DNA of 64,000 nucleotides from an uncultured Selenomonas sp. Its GTDB lineage: Bacteria > Bacillota > Negativicutes > Selenomonadales > Selenomonadaceae. The translations under genes were made by a program, and so were the position numbers. The notes beneath the pieces were generated by a model that had not been told where the DNA came from, did no database searches, and was given only the letters and a program-made list of their open reading frames with translations. The DNA lies in assembly GCA_947167105.1 (NCBI GenBank), contig CAMVGU010000016.1, forward strand, positions 1-64,000, in the 5' to 3' direction. This document shows positions 9,349-18,303 of the stretch, one piece after another (within the stretch, counting starts at the first letter, position 1; every line of letters begins with the position of its first letter).

Positions 9349-9906
9349 TCATAGTTCCAGCCCCTGAGCCTTACGCGCACGGTATTCCCGCTCAAGCATA
9401 CCCAGGATGACCAGATTCTCATAAACGCCATTAGTGATGATAGTTTCCCGGATCAGTCCTTCCCGCACCATGCCCTCAGCTTCATAGAGGTGCAGCGCCC
9501 TGGCATTATAATCCTTGCAGTCCAGCCAGGCACGATGAAAGCCCAAGGTTTCAAAGGCCCACTTCTTTGCCAATTTCATAGTTTCATGGCCATAGCCCCT
9601 GCCCTTGGCGCCAATCAACACATGAGTCCATTCAATCTCCCTGGCCTCTGTGGTCAGGCCGCTGATAGTCATATAGCCGACGGACTCACCCGCCAATGTC
9701 TCAACTATGGCGTCCAGCGCACCTTTGCCCGTCAGCAGCCCCGTGTGGAAATCCCTGTCAAACGGCACGATGTATTTTAGATTCTCCGGCGCGAACTCCA
9801 GCTCCATGATATAATCCAAGTCACGCTCTCCTGCCCGACGCAGGCGCAGCCGCGGCCCTTCGCAAAACTTTCCCTGCAGCTTATCTGCTTCTATTTCTCT
9901 TTCCAT
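9349..9906 (-). CDS. GNAT family N-acetyltransferase (RimJ/RimL-like)
   Basis: LRLRRAGERDLDYIMELE...IGAKGRGYGHETMKLAKKWAFETLGFHRAWLDCKDYNARALHLYEAEGM. Confidence 0.9.
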   Translation of the reverse strand: MEREIEADKLQGKFCEGPRLRLRRAGERDLDYIMELEFAPENLKYIVPFDRDFHTGLLTGKGALDAIVETLAGESVGYMTISGLTTEAREIEWTHVLIGAKGRGYGHETMKLAKKWAFETLGFHRAWLDCKDYNARALHLYEAEGMVREGLIRETIITNGVYENLVILGMLEREYRARKAQGLEL

Positions 9907-9951
9907 TACGCTCTCGTCACTTCCTGAAATAATGTAAACCCATTCATACAT

Positions 9952-9980
9952 AGTATAGCGAAGCTGCAGATAGATAGCAA
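9952..9980 (-). promoter_or_regulatory. Promoter of the GNAT-deo operon
   Basis: Minus: TTGCTA-17 nt-TATACT. Confidence 0.55.
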
Positions 9981-9990
9981 CCAAGGAAAA

Positions 9991-10112
9991 CTTGCGAAAT
10001 CTTGAATCCCACAGGGACTAGCTTTCGCGTCGCAATAGCGTTATAACTTCGTTGAAACGCTAATCTGAATGATTTCGCCTTGCGAAATCTTGAATAATGG
10101 CGTTATAATAAC
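9991..10112 (+). repeat. Structured intergenic repeat, copy A (partial unit plus shortened unit)
   Basis: Shares long segments with the reverse complement of 16371-16449, including GATTTCGCCTTGCGAAATCTTGAAT and GGGACTAGCTTTCGCGTCG. Confidence 0.85.
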
Positions 10113-10141
10113 CTGGATTTTGATTTTAGGAGGAAGAAACA

Positions 10142-11227
10142 TTGAAATTCAGTGTACTTGGAGTTTCCGGCTGGGACTCTCTCTATGAGTTCATACTAAA
10201 ACCCTTGGCCGCTCCGGCCTGCGTTCTGCTGGCGGCGCTCGTCATAGGCATTGCCCTGAACAAGATGCTTAACAGACGCCTGGCCCATCATTTTGCCGGT
10301 GAGGAGGTCACCTGGACTTACATTTTCCTGAATGCCATCAGGGGCGTCCCCATCTCGCTGACAATGGTCATCGGCCTGTATTGGAGCATTGACCTCATAG
10401 ACGTCATTCAGCCCTTCGTAAAATTCTTTTCCTATGTGCTGTTTGCGGTTATCGTGCTCTCCATCACCCGTGTCATTGCCCGCACAGTTTCCGGCTTTGT
10501 CGATATGCAGATGTCCCGCTCATCCGGGCTGCCAAAGACCACGCTGCTCACAACCATTGTCACTGTCATCATCTACGCCATGGGCGTCCTGGTCATTCTG
10601 CAGTATTACGGCATCTCGATTGCGCCAATCCTCACAGCCCTCGGCGTTGGTGGTATGGCCGTCGCCCTTGCTTTGCAGGAAACCCTGGCGAATATTTTCT
10701 CCGGCCTGCACCTGATCCTCTCAAAGCAGCTGCGCCTGGGCGACTATATACGCCTTTCGCCGACGGAAGAAGGCCGCGTCACCGATATCACCTGGCGCTT
10801 CACCACCATCGTGCCTGTCGGTGACGGAAATACGGTGGTCATTCCTAACTCAAAACTTGCTTCGGCCATCATCACTAATTACAGCCTGCCGCGCCGCGAC
10901 ATTGTCATCAAGCTGCCCATCGGCGTTGCCTATGACAGCGACCTGGACCTGGTGGAGCGCGTGACACTGGAAGTCGCCACCAAGGTTATGGAGGAAGTGG
11001 ATGAGGCCATCGACATCCCCCCTTCAGTGCGCTTCCACACCTTCGGCGAATCCAGCATAGATTTCAACGTCTTTCTGCATTCCTCGAATTTTGACCATCA
11101 ATTTATTCTGAAACATGAATTCATCAAGGCCCTGACCCGCCGCTACCGGGAGGAAGGCATTGAGATTCCTTACCCCGTAAGGACTCTGCTCACCCCCGCA
11201 GCAAGCGAAAGCACAATTGTGTCATAA
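10142..11227 (+). CDS. Mechanosensitive ion channel family protein (MscS)
   Basis: GVGGMAVALALQETLANIFSGLHLILSKQLRLGDYI motif; TTG start after AGGAGGAAG. Confidence 0.93.
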   Translation: MKFSVLGVSGWDSLYEFILKPLAAPACVLLAALVIGIALNKMLNRRLAHHFAGEEVTWTYIFLNAIRGVPISLTMVIGLYWSIDLIDVIQPFVKFFSYVLFAVIVLSITRVIARTVSGFVDMQMSRSSGLPKTTLLTTIVTVIIYAMGVLVILQYYGISIAPILTALGVGGMAVALALQETLANIFSGLHLILSKQLRLGDYIRLSPTEEGRVTDITWRFTTIVPVGDGNTVVIPNSKLASAIITNYSLPRRDIVIKLPIGVAYDSDLDLVERVTLEVATKVMEEVDEAIDIPPSVRFHTFGESSIDFNVFLHSSNFDHQFILKHEFIKALTRRYREEGIEIPYPVRTLLTPAASESTIVS

Positions 11228-11238
11228 TTGCCGAAAAA

Positions 11239-11254
11239 CTACTATATCTTGGAC
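11239..11254 (+). promoter_or_regulatory. Candidate NrdR box 1
   Basis: CTACTATATCTTGGAC; all core positions of acaCwAtATaTwGtgt match. Confidence 0.55.
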
Positions 11255-11259
11255 GCCTA

Positions 11260-11289
11260 TTGACGAGGCACTACTAGATATAGTATAAT
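11260..11289 (+). promoter_or_regulatory. Promoter of the NrdD-tail-like ORF / nrdG unit
   Basis: TTGACG-18 nt-TATAAT. Confidence 0.75.
11271..11286 (+). promoter_or_regulatory. Candidate NrdR box 2, overlapping the -10 element
   Basis: CTACTAGATATAGTAT; centre 32 bp from box 1. Confidence 0.6.
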
Positions 11290-11357
11290 CAAATCACAGC
11301 CAGATAGGGGAAACACAACATATATGGCTGGCATACGATGATTCTGGAAGGGAAAAG

Positions 11358-11651
11358 GTGAGCGTTATGACAGTGAACGGTATTGATGTGACTGTGGACG
11401 GTCTTTCTGATGTCTCCGAGCAGGAAATCCTGGGCTATATTGATTATGTCAATGAGCAGACCAGGGATCGTGTCGGCAAGTTGCATATCTCGGCGGCAGA
11501 TGATGGCTGCGTAACCCTCGATTATGCACTGATGCCCCAGAAGTTCGAGCGCATCCGCCGCATCACCGGTTATCTTGTGGGCACCATCGACCGCTGGAAC
11601 GATGCGAAGCAAGCAGAGGAGCATGACCGCGTGAAGCACGGCCTGCACTGA
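11358..11651 (+). CDS. Small protein resembling the C-terminal tail of class III ribonucleotide reductase (NrdD-like)
   Basis: C-terminus RIRRITGYLVGTIDRWNDAKQAEEHDRVKHG resembles NrdD tails; upstream of nrdG; no cysteine pairs. Confidence 0.55.
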   Translation: MSVMTVNGIDVTVDGLSDVSEQEILGYIDYVNEQTRDRVGKLHISAADDGCVTLDYALMPQKFERIRRITGYLVGTIDRWNDAKQAEEHDRVKHGLH

Positions 11652-11693
11652 TTGCAAGCGGAAGCGCCCCTCCGGTATCTGAGGTGAATCAAC

Positions 11694-12224
11694 ATGAAAG
11701 ATATGGAAATCCGCCTCGCCGGCACAGTGGACGATTCCATTGTTGACGGTGACGGCCTGCGCTTTGCCATCTTCGTCCAGGGCTGCCCCCGCAGCTGCCC
11801 AGGCTGCCAAAATCCTGAAACACAGGATTTTAAGGGAGGGTACCTGACCACCACCACCGCCCTGCTGGCAGAGATTGAGAAAAATCCCCTGCTGACCGGT
11901 GTCACCTTCAGCGGAGGGGAACCCTTTGCCCAGCCCTCCCCTCTGGCTGAATTGGCCAGGGCCTGCCATGAGCGCGGTCTCGATGTCTGGAGCTATACCG
12001 GCTATACGCTGGAATACCTGCAGCATAGGCACGATCCTGATACCGATACATTGCTTGCAGAGCTGGACGTACTGGTTGACGGCGACTACCGGGAGGACAT
12101 GCGGGACTTAACGCTCCTATTTCGCGGCTCCAGCAACCAACGGGTAATAGATATGCAGAAAACTCGCAAACAACGGCGTATCGTGCTGCTCTATAACGAC
12201 GGTGCAGACGCCCAAAGCGCATAA
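11694..12224 (+). CDS. nrdG: Anaerobic ribonucleoside-triphosphate reductase activating protein
   Basis: DGDGLRFAIFVQGCPRSCPGCQNPET radical SAM CxxxCxxC; VTFSGGEPFAQ. Confidence 0.95.
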   Translation: MKDMEIRLAGTVDDSIVDGDGLRFAIFVQGCPRSCPGCQNPETQDFKGGYLTTTTALLAEIEKNPLLTGVTFSGGEPFAQPSPLAELARACHERGLDVWSYTGYTLEYLQHRHDPDTDTLLAELDVLVDGDYREDMRDLTLLFRGSSNQRVIDMQKTRKQRRIVLLYNDGADAQSA

Positions 12225-12229
12225 CAGCA

Positions 12230-12258
12230 AAGCCTCCCCTGCCCTGGGGAGGCTTTTT
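12230..12258 (+). terminator. Intrinsic terminator after nrdG
   Basis: AGCCTCCCC-tgccct-GGGGAGGCTTTTT. Confidence 0.85.
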
Positions 12259-12270
12259 CGCCCACTGATA

Positions 12271-12690
12271 TTACTTCACTACCAGTACCGGGCACTTCGA
12301 CTGCTCTACAATGTACTGGCTGACGCTGCCCAGCAGCACGCCCTTCACCACGCCAAGGCCGCGGCTGCCCATGACAATCAGATCCGTATCATTGCTGGTT
12401 GCAAAATCCAGGATAACAACCGCCGGTGAACCGGTCTCTGAAAAGGCTTCTTTCTCAATGCCCGTGGGAACCATTTCCATGGCACGATCCAGGATGACAT
12501 TGCCCGCCTTGGTCACAGCCTCCAGAATGGCATCTGACAGGCAGGCATTGATGGCCAGTTGGTTGATATTCGCCACATACAGGAAATTCAACTTTGCGTC
12601 CAAAGCCTCTGCCATCGAAATGGCCTGCGCAATCGCGCGATCCGAGCCATCCGAGCCGTCCACCGGCACCAGGATATTCTTGATTTCCAT
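12271..12690 (-). CDS. Universal stress protein
   Basis: KNILVPVDGSDGSDRAIAQAI...VMGSRGLGVVKGVLLGSVSQYIVEQSKCPVLVVK. Confidence 0.95.
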   Translation of the reverse strand: MEIKNILVPVDGSDGSDRAIAQAISMAEALDAKLNFLYVANINQLAINACLSDAILEAVTKAGNVILDRAMEMVPTGIEKEAFSETGSPAVVILDFATSNDTDLIVMGSRGLGVVKGVLLGSVSQYIVEQSKCPVLVVK

Positions 12691-12727
12691 AAATAGACCC
12701 CCTTTATCAGAGTAGACCTTCCACGCT

Positions 12728-13285
12728 TCACTTATGGGGAAGCTGAGGTGTCCTTAATGCCTTAATAATATATGACAGGCGGGATGATACATCAGGCAGC
12801 AGGCTGCCTACCTCCTTCTTGTCGATCTGTCCACTGCCATCCTTCACTATAAGCACTGAAACAGGCGACTCCTCCACCAATTGCTGACTGACGCTGCCCA
12901 GCAAGAAGCCCTGCATAACGCCCAACCCCCTGCCGCCGACCACGATCAGGCTGCTCGCCAATTCCCGCGCCAGCTTGAGGATTTCATCGGCAGGCACACC
13001 CGTGCGCTGCCAGTACTCTGCAGCCACATCCTCCGGCACATGCAGTTTCGCCTGTTCCAAGGAAGACTCATGTTCTTTTCCCGCCGCACTCGTGACGATA
13101 TCCGGGAGCCAGCTATCCTCATCCTCAGCAGAATCTGTAGAACTGTCGAAATAAGATACATGCAGGATGTCCAGCCGGCCATTTACTGCACGGGCCAACT
13201 CAGCTGCGGTCTCCACGGCCAGGTCTGCACACTCCGAGCCATCTACCGGCACCAGGAACCGTGGCTCTTTTTCCGTATTGACCAT
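12728..13285 (-). CDS. Universal stress protein
   Basis: FLVPVDGSECADLAVETAAELA...VVGGRGLGVMQGFLLGSVSQQLVEESPVSVLIVK; start trimmed. Confidence 0.92.
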   Translation of the reverse strand: MVNTEKEPRFLVPVDGSECADLAVETAAELARAVNGRLDILHVSYFDSSTDSAEDEDSWLPDIVTSAAGKEHESSLEQAKLHVPEDVAAEYWQRTGVPADEILKLARELASSLIVVGGRGLGVMQGFLLGSVSQQLVEESPVSVLIVKDGSGQIDKKEVGSLLPDVSSRLSYIIKALRTPQLPHK

Positions 13286-13364
13286 AAGCAACCATTCCCT
13301 TCTCTCTATGGTTAATTCGCCCAAAGAAGCACAAACCCTCTTTGTAATCGCCAAAAACTTCGCA

Positions 13365-13394
13365 TTGACAAATCTTCTTGCAAAATGCTATGCT
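13365..13394 (+). promoter_or_regulatory. Promoter of ilvA
   Basis: TTGACA-18 nt-TATGCT. Confidence 0.65.
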
Positions 13395-13452
13395 TGGAAG
13401 GCAACAATCACTGAATTATCGCAACATCCCCTGTCTTAGGAGGCCCTGACTT

Positions 13453-14718
13453 ATGCCAAAAGAAGAAAAAAAACAAACTGCCAGCGCTCAATCCGCACCG
13501 ATGGAAACCGTTAAGCGCACTACCATCGCCGATGTCTATCAGGCAGCCAAGCAACTGGAGGGCGTGGCGCGTCATACTGAGCTCATCCACTCTGATTATT
13601 TCTCGGAAATATCCAGGAACGATGTCTACCTAAAGCCGGAAAATCTGCAGCACACCGGTGCTTTCAAGCTGCGCGGAGCCTACAATAAAATCAGCCAGCT
13701 CACTGAGGCAGAAAAGCAGCGCGGAGTCATTACCGCCTCTGCCGGCAACCACGCCCAGGGCGTCGCCTACGCTGCCCAGAAGCTGGGCGTCAAGGCCGTC
13801 ATCTGCATGCCGGCCACCACACCTATCCTGAAGGTCGAGGGCACCAAGGCTCTGGGCGCAGAGGTCGTGCTCCACGGCGATGGCTTTGACGATGCCTATG
13901 CCCACAGTCTGGAGCTGCAAAAAGAGCACGGCTACGTCTATGTGCATCCCTTCAATGATTTGCAAGTCCTCCTGGGCCAAGGCACAACCGCCCTGGAAAT
14001 AGTGCAGGATATGAAGGATGTGGATGCCATCCTCGTGCCAATCGGCGGCGGCGGCTTTGCCTCAGGCGTAGCTCTGGCCACCAAGCTGGCAGCCCCCCAG
14101 GTAAAAGTCTACGGTGTAGAGCCTGCCAATGCAGCCTGCATGAAAGAAGCGCTGAAAGCAAAGCAAATCGTTACCCTCGACTCAGCAGACACCGTGGCCG
14201 ACGGCTGCGCCGTAAAGACCGCCGGTGACCTGACTTATGCTTTCTGCCAAAATTACCTGGACGGCATCATCACCGTTTCCGAAATGGAAATCATGGGAGC
14301 GCTGCTCTCCCTCATCGAAAAGCACAAGCTGATTGCCGAAGGTGCCGGCGTGCTGTCACTGGCGGCGCTCTCCAAACTGCCCTTCAAGGGCAAGAAGGTT
14401 GCAGCCATCGTGTCAGGCGGCAATATCGACATCTCCACCATCTCCGCGCTGATTGACAAGGCGCTGATTGCCAGGGGCCGCGTATTCGCCTTCTCCGTGC
14501 AGCTGCCGGACAAGCCCGGCCAGTTGCTGAAAGTGGCGCAGCTACTCACCGATGAGAACGCCAACGTCATCAAGCTGGATCACGACCAGGCCATGGTCAC
14601 GGATTCCTTCAAAAAGGTGCAGCTCACTGTCACCTGCGAAACCCACAACGAGGAACACATCCGTCGCATCGTGCGCGCCCTGGAAAAGAACGGCTTTGAA
14701 ATCAACCGCGTCTATTGA
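13453..14718 (+). CDS. ilvA: Threonine ammonia-lyase with C-terminal ACT domain
   Basis: LKPENLQHTGAFKLRGAYNKI PLP lysine motif; VPIGGGG; ACT-like segment FSVQLPDKPGQLLKVAQLL. Confidence 0.93.
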   Translation: MPKEEKKQTASAQSAPMETVKRTTIADVYQAAKQLEGVARHTELIHSDYFSEISRNDVYLKPENLQHTGAFKLRGAYNKISQLTEAEKQRGVITASAGNHAQGVAYAAQKLGVKAVICMPATTPILKVEGTKALGAEVVLHGDGFDDAYAHSLELQKEHGYVYVHPFNDLQVLLGQGTTALEIVQDMKDVDAILVPIGGGGFASGVALATKLAAPQVKVYGVEPANAACMKEALKAKQIVTLDSADTVADGCAVKTAGDLTYAFCQNYLDGIITVSEMEIMGALLSLIEKHKLIAEGAGVLSLAALSKLPFKGKKVAAIVSGGNIDISTISALIDKALIARGRVFAFSVQLPDKPGQLLKVAQLLTDENANVIKLDHDQAMVTDSFKKVQLTVTCETHNEEHIRRIVRALEKNGFEINRVY

Positions 14719-14728
14719 ATCATTCAAA

Positions 14729-14758
14729 AGAGCCTTCCCCTATGGGGAAGGCTTTTTT
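14729..14758 (+). terminator. Intrinsic terminator after ilvA
   Basis: AGCCTTCCCC-tat-GGGGAAGGCTTTTTT. Confidence 0.85.
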
Positions 14759-14770
14759 ATCACTCTATGC

Positions 14771-16309
14771 TCAGCCCACAATCATCTGGCCAAAATAAAC
14801 CATACATCCCAACACAATGATGAAGGGCACATAGACCTTCACGGCAAAGGCAAGCAGCTTGCCGTCAATACCGGCCACGCCGATGGACGCGACTGCAATC
14901 GCGATGCTCTGGGGAGAAATCATCTTGCCTGCGCAGGCGCCTGCCGCATTGGAGGCGGCAATCCAGGCCCTGGCCGCCTCGGAAGCACCTATAGCCTCCG
15001 CAGAGCTGGTCTGCAACTGACCGAACAGCACGCAGGAACTGGTCGCCGAGCCGGTGATGAAAGTACCTATAGAGCCGATAAAGGCTGAAATCGACGGATA
15101 CATAGTGCCGGTAACAGCCACCGCTGTCTCAGCCATTTTCAGCGTCATGCCGCTGTGATTCATGACCTGGGCCGTAGCTATAACCGTGATGATGGTCACG
15201 ATGGTAAAGCGCAGCCCCACAATCGTGCGCTTCAGCACCCCGAGCATCTCGCCCAAACCAGCCCCCTGCACGCTTCCGCCTATAAAGGCTGCCAGGAAGA
15301 TAAGCACACCCGGCGTATTGACCCAGGTAAAGGTGTAGGGATGCCCGCCTTCGCCGCTGTAGATGAGCACAGAGCTCTTGATAGCAGACAGCGGGTCATG
15401 AATAGCCGGAATCAGCTTCGAGGTCAGCAGCAGGAATACAAAGATCAGGATAAAGGGCAGCCAGGCAACAAGCCCTTTGCCGGCTGTCACCCCGGAGCCG
15501 CCTTCTTCCTTATCCCCATGCATCGCATATTCCTCATCATGCACGGGGAACAGTTTCGCACAGGCCACGATAGCCGCCATAGCGCCTATAGAGCCTGCCA
15601 CAACAGCCAGTTCCGGGCCCATAAAGGAGGCCACAACAAACTCCGGCAGGAGGAAGCAGGCACCGGCCGCCAGGCACATAATGCCCATGCCCTTCAGAGC
15701 CTTGGGCGAGCCGCCTGCCACCATCGTCATCAGGAAGGGGCAGAGCATGGTCAAGGGCGAAAGCTGCAGAGAGGTGAATTTCGCCAGAGTCATAGCATCA
15801 ATGCCAGTCACTGAGCCTAATGTCACCAGGGGAATGCCGATGGAACCATAGGCCGTAGGCACGGAATTAGCAATCAGGCACACAGAAGCCGCCATAATAG
15901 GCGGAATGCCAAAGCCCGCCAGCATACCGGCAGGAATAGCGATAGCCGTACCAAAACCGGCCATGCCTTCAAGGAAACCGCCAAAGCCCCAGCCCACCAG
16001 CAGTATGAGCACACGGCGGTCAGCGCTGACAGAGGCCAGCATCTGCTTGATTGTCTCCATGCCTTTAGTGTGCAAGGTCAGATTATAGGTGAAGATAGCC
16101 GCAATGATGACCAGCAGAATAGGCCAGCAGGCCAGTGCCACACCGTCCAGCGCCGCCTCGGCAGTCAGCTTCGCGTCCAGGCCGAACATGGACATAGCAG
16201 CCGCAGCCGCAATGAGAAGGGCTATGGAGCAAGCCTTGTGCGCTCCCATATGCAGCACCGACAGGGCTATGACCAGCCATAGGATAGGTGAAAGTGCAAT
16301 AAAAAACAA
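14771..16309 (-). CDS. L-lactate permease (LctP family)
   Basis: GFLEGMAGFGTAIAIPAGML, MNHSGMTLKMAETAVAVTG, SNAAGACAGKMISPQSIAIA motifs. Confidence 0.95.
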   Translation of the reverse strand: MFFIALSPILWLVIALSVLHMGAHKACSIALLIAAAAAMSMFGLDAKLTAEAALDGVALACWPILLVIIAAIFTYNLTLHTKGMETIKQMLASVSADRRVLILLVGWGFGGFLEGMAGFGTAIAIPAGMLAGFGIPPIMAASVCLIANSVPTAYGSIGIPLVTLGSVTGIDAMTLAKFTSLQLSPLTMLCPFLMTMVAGGSPKALKGMGIMCLAAGACFLLPEFVVASFMGPELAVVAGSIGAMAAIVACAKLFPVHDEEYAMHGDKEEGGSGVTAGKGLVAWLPFILIFVFLLLTSKLIPAIHDPLSAIKSSVLIYSGEGGHPYTFTWVNTPGVLIFLAAFIGGSVQGAGLGEMLGVLKRTIVGLRFTIVTIITVIATAQVMNHSGMTLKMAETAVAVTGTMYPSISAFIGSIGTFITGSATSSCVLFGQLQTSSAEAIGASEAARAWIAASNAAGACAGKMISPQSIAIAVASIGVAGIDGKLLAFAVKVYVPFIIVLGCMVYFGQMIVG

Positions 16310-16370
16310 TATCCTACTTCCTTTCTTATCATGGATGAGAACAGTGAAAAATACACATCTGTTTTAATTA

Positions 16371-16449
16371 TAACGCTAGTACGACGCGAAAGCTAGTCCC
16401 TTTAGGGATTCAAGATTTCGCAAGGCGAAATCATTCTTATCAGCGTTTC
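16371..16449 (-). repeat. Structured intergenic repeat, copy B
   Basis: Outer stem AACGCT/AGCGTT; inner stem GATTTCGC-AAG-GCGAAATC; CCC-TTTA-GGG hairpin; shared with copy A. Confidence 0.85.
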
Positions 16450-16638
16450 AACTCGTCATTGTTCAGCCAATCAGCGAAAAAATCAAAATATTCCCTAATG
16501 ATATTTTAATGCTTTAGGAGAGTATTGTAAACTTGAAAAATTCTTCCTTCCCTGCAATCTGTACGGCCGACGACACGAATTGCACAGCAGGAAGCCTGAT
16601 GGTACAATAAGGCAATAGCTGAGCGAAGGAGGAAGAAT

Positions 16639-17283
16639 ATGCAGACCTACAGAACCATCGAGGAAAAAGACGACTCCCTGGAGACGCTTTACGAGATACA
16701 AAAATCGAAATTTATCACCCATCTGAAACATGTGGAGAGTGAGACAGAAGCACGTGCCTTTATTGCCGCCCAGAAAAAGCGCTACTATGACGCGCGTCAT
16801 AACTGCTCCGCTTACTGCCTGGGTGAGGAAACCGGCAGTCAGTTGCAGAAATCCAATGACGACGGTGAGCCGGGAGGCACGGCAGGAGCACCGATGCTGG
16901 AAGCCATTAAGCAGCGCAATCTGACTGATATCGTGGTGGTGGTCACCCGCTACTTCGGCGGCATCAAGCTCGGTGCCGGTGGCCTGGTGCGTGCCTACTC
17001 CCACGCCACCGTACTGGGGCTGGATGCCGCTACCGTCATTGAGATGCAGCCCTTTCAGGAAATCAGCGTGACCCTGGACTATGACCTGCTGGCGACTGTA
17101 CAAAACTGGGCCAGGCGTGAGTCTGTCCGCATGTCTGAGCTTGTTTATGCAGAGAATGTTACCCTGCCGCTCTTGCTGCCCCCCGAGGAATGCGATAAGC
17201 GCCTGACGGAGCTTACGGATCTCACCTCGGCACGCTTCGCATACGAAAAAGGCAGGCTTTTGCGCCTGCCCGTCAAGGTTTAA
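16639..17283 (+). CDS. YigZ/IMPACT family protein
   Basis: SKFITHLKHVESETEARAFI...DDGEPGGTAGAPMLEAI...TRYFGGIKLGAGGLVRAYS. Confidence 0.93.
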   Translation: MQTYRTIEEKDDSLETLYEIQKSKFITHLKHVESETEARAFIAAQKKRYYDARHNCSAYCLGEETGSQLQKSNDDGEPGGTAGAPMLEAIKQRNLTDIVVVVTRYFGGIKLGAGGLVRAYSHATVLGLDAATVIEMQPFQEISVTLDYDLLATVQNWARRESVRMSELVYAENVTLPLLLPPEECDKRLTELTDLTSARFAYEKGRLLRLPVKV

Positions 17284-17289
17284 TTTTCT

Positions 17290-18114
17290 TTATTTCTTGG
17301 TAATATCCTTGCCGAACCATTTTTCGGAAATCTTGGCCATGGTGCCGTCTGCCTTCATCTCATCCAGTACCTTCTGCACTTCATCCCGCAGGGCCTGGTT
17401 TTCCTTGGCAAAGCCGATGCCGAAGGTTGACACGGGGCCGACCGCCACATCCACGGCATCAAGCTTGTCGGCATGCTTGCTCATATAGTAGCGGCCCACG
17501 ATTTCATCGCCAACCACTGCATCCAGGCGGCCGTTTTCCAGATCCATGAAGGCCGACACGAAATCGGAGTATTTCTTGACCTCCTTGACCTCCTTCTTAA
17601 AGAAGTCATTGCCGTCCATGTATTCCTCGGAGGTGCTGGCGCTCTGGGTGCCTATGGTCTTGCCTGCCAGGCTCTTTTCATCCGCTATGGAGGTATCGCC
17701 CTTCTTCACGAAGATAATCTGGCGGTTGTCCATATAGGGATCGGAGAACAGCATGTTCTCCTTGCGCTTCTCGGTGATGTCCAGGCCGTTCCACAGCACA
17801 TCCACGCGGCCGCTCTTCAGCTCTGCCTCCTTGCTGGACCAGTCGATGGCCTTGAATTCCACTTCCCTGCCCAGACGCTTCGTGGCCTCTTTCGCCAGAT
17901 CTATATCAAAACCCGTAATCTGGCCGTCATCCCCCTTGAAGCCCATAGGCGGGAAATTGTCATCCAGGCCCACCACGATTTTCTTGTTATCTGCGGCACC
18001 GGAGCCGGAACCGGAGCTCTTGGCCTGCTCACCGCCGCAGCCTGCCGCCACCGCTGCCATCATCACTGCCGCCAGGCCGGCAGCCAGCATTTTCTGCCAG
18101 TTTCTCATATACAT
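17290..18114 (-). CDS. Amino-acid ABC transporter substrate-binding lipoprotein
   Basis: Lipobox AAVAAGCGG; VGLDDNFPPMGFKGDDGQITGFDIDLAKEATKRLG. Confidence 0.92.
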   Translation of the reverse strand: MYMRNWQKMLAAGLAAVMMAAVAAGCGGEQAKSSGSGSGAADNKKIVVGLDDNFPPMGFKGDDGQITGFDIDLAKEATKRLGREVEFKAIDWSSKEAELKSGRVDVLWNGLDITEKRKENMLFSDPYMDNRQIIFVKKGDTSIADEKSLAGKTIGTQSASTSEEYMDGNDFFKKEVKEVKKYSDFVSAFMDLENGRLDAVVGDEIVGRYYMSKHADKLDAVDVAVGPVSTFGIGFAKENQALRDEVQKVLDEMKADGTMAKISEKWFGKDITKK

Positions 18115-18156
18115 CCCATCCTTTGCTTTATTACGTTAAAGAACTAATACGTTGCT

Positions 18157-18186
18157 ATTATACGATGGCGGGCGTAAAACTGTCAA
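18157..18186 (-). promoter_or_regulatory. Promoter of the amino-acid binding protein gene
   Basis: Minus: TTGACA-18 nt-TATAAT. Confidence 0.8.
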
Positions 18187-18303
18187 GTATTATTTTCTTT
18201 ACGTTTTACGTCTTTTCTTGATTGCATAGCAGGTTTTCCCGCCGTAAAGGGAGAATATAGTAAATATGAATATACCCGGCCTGAATCTAAGGAGGGATTT
18301 ACA

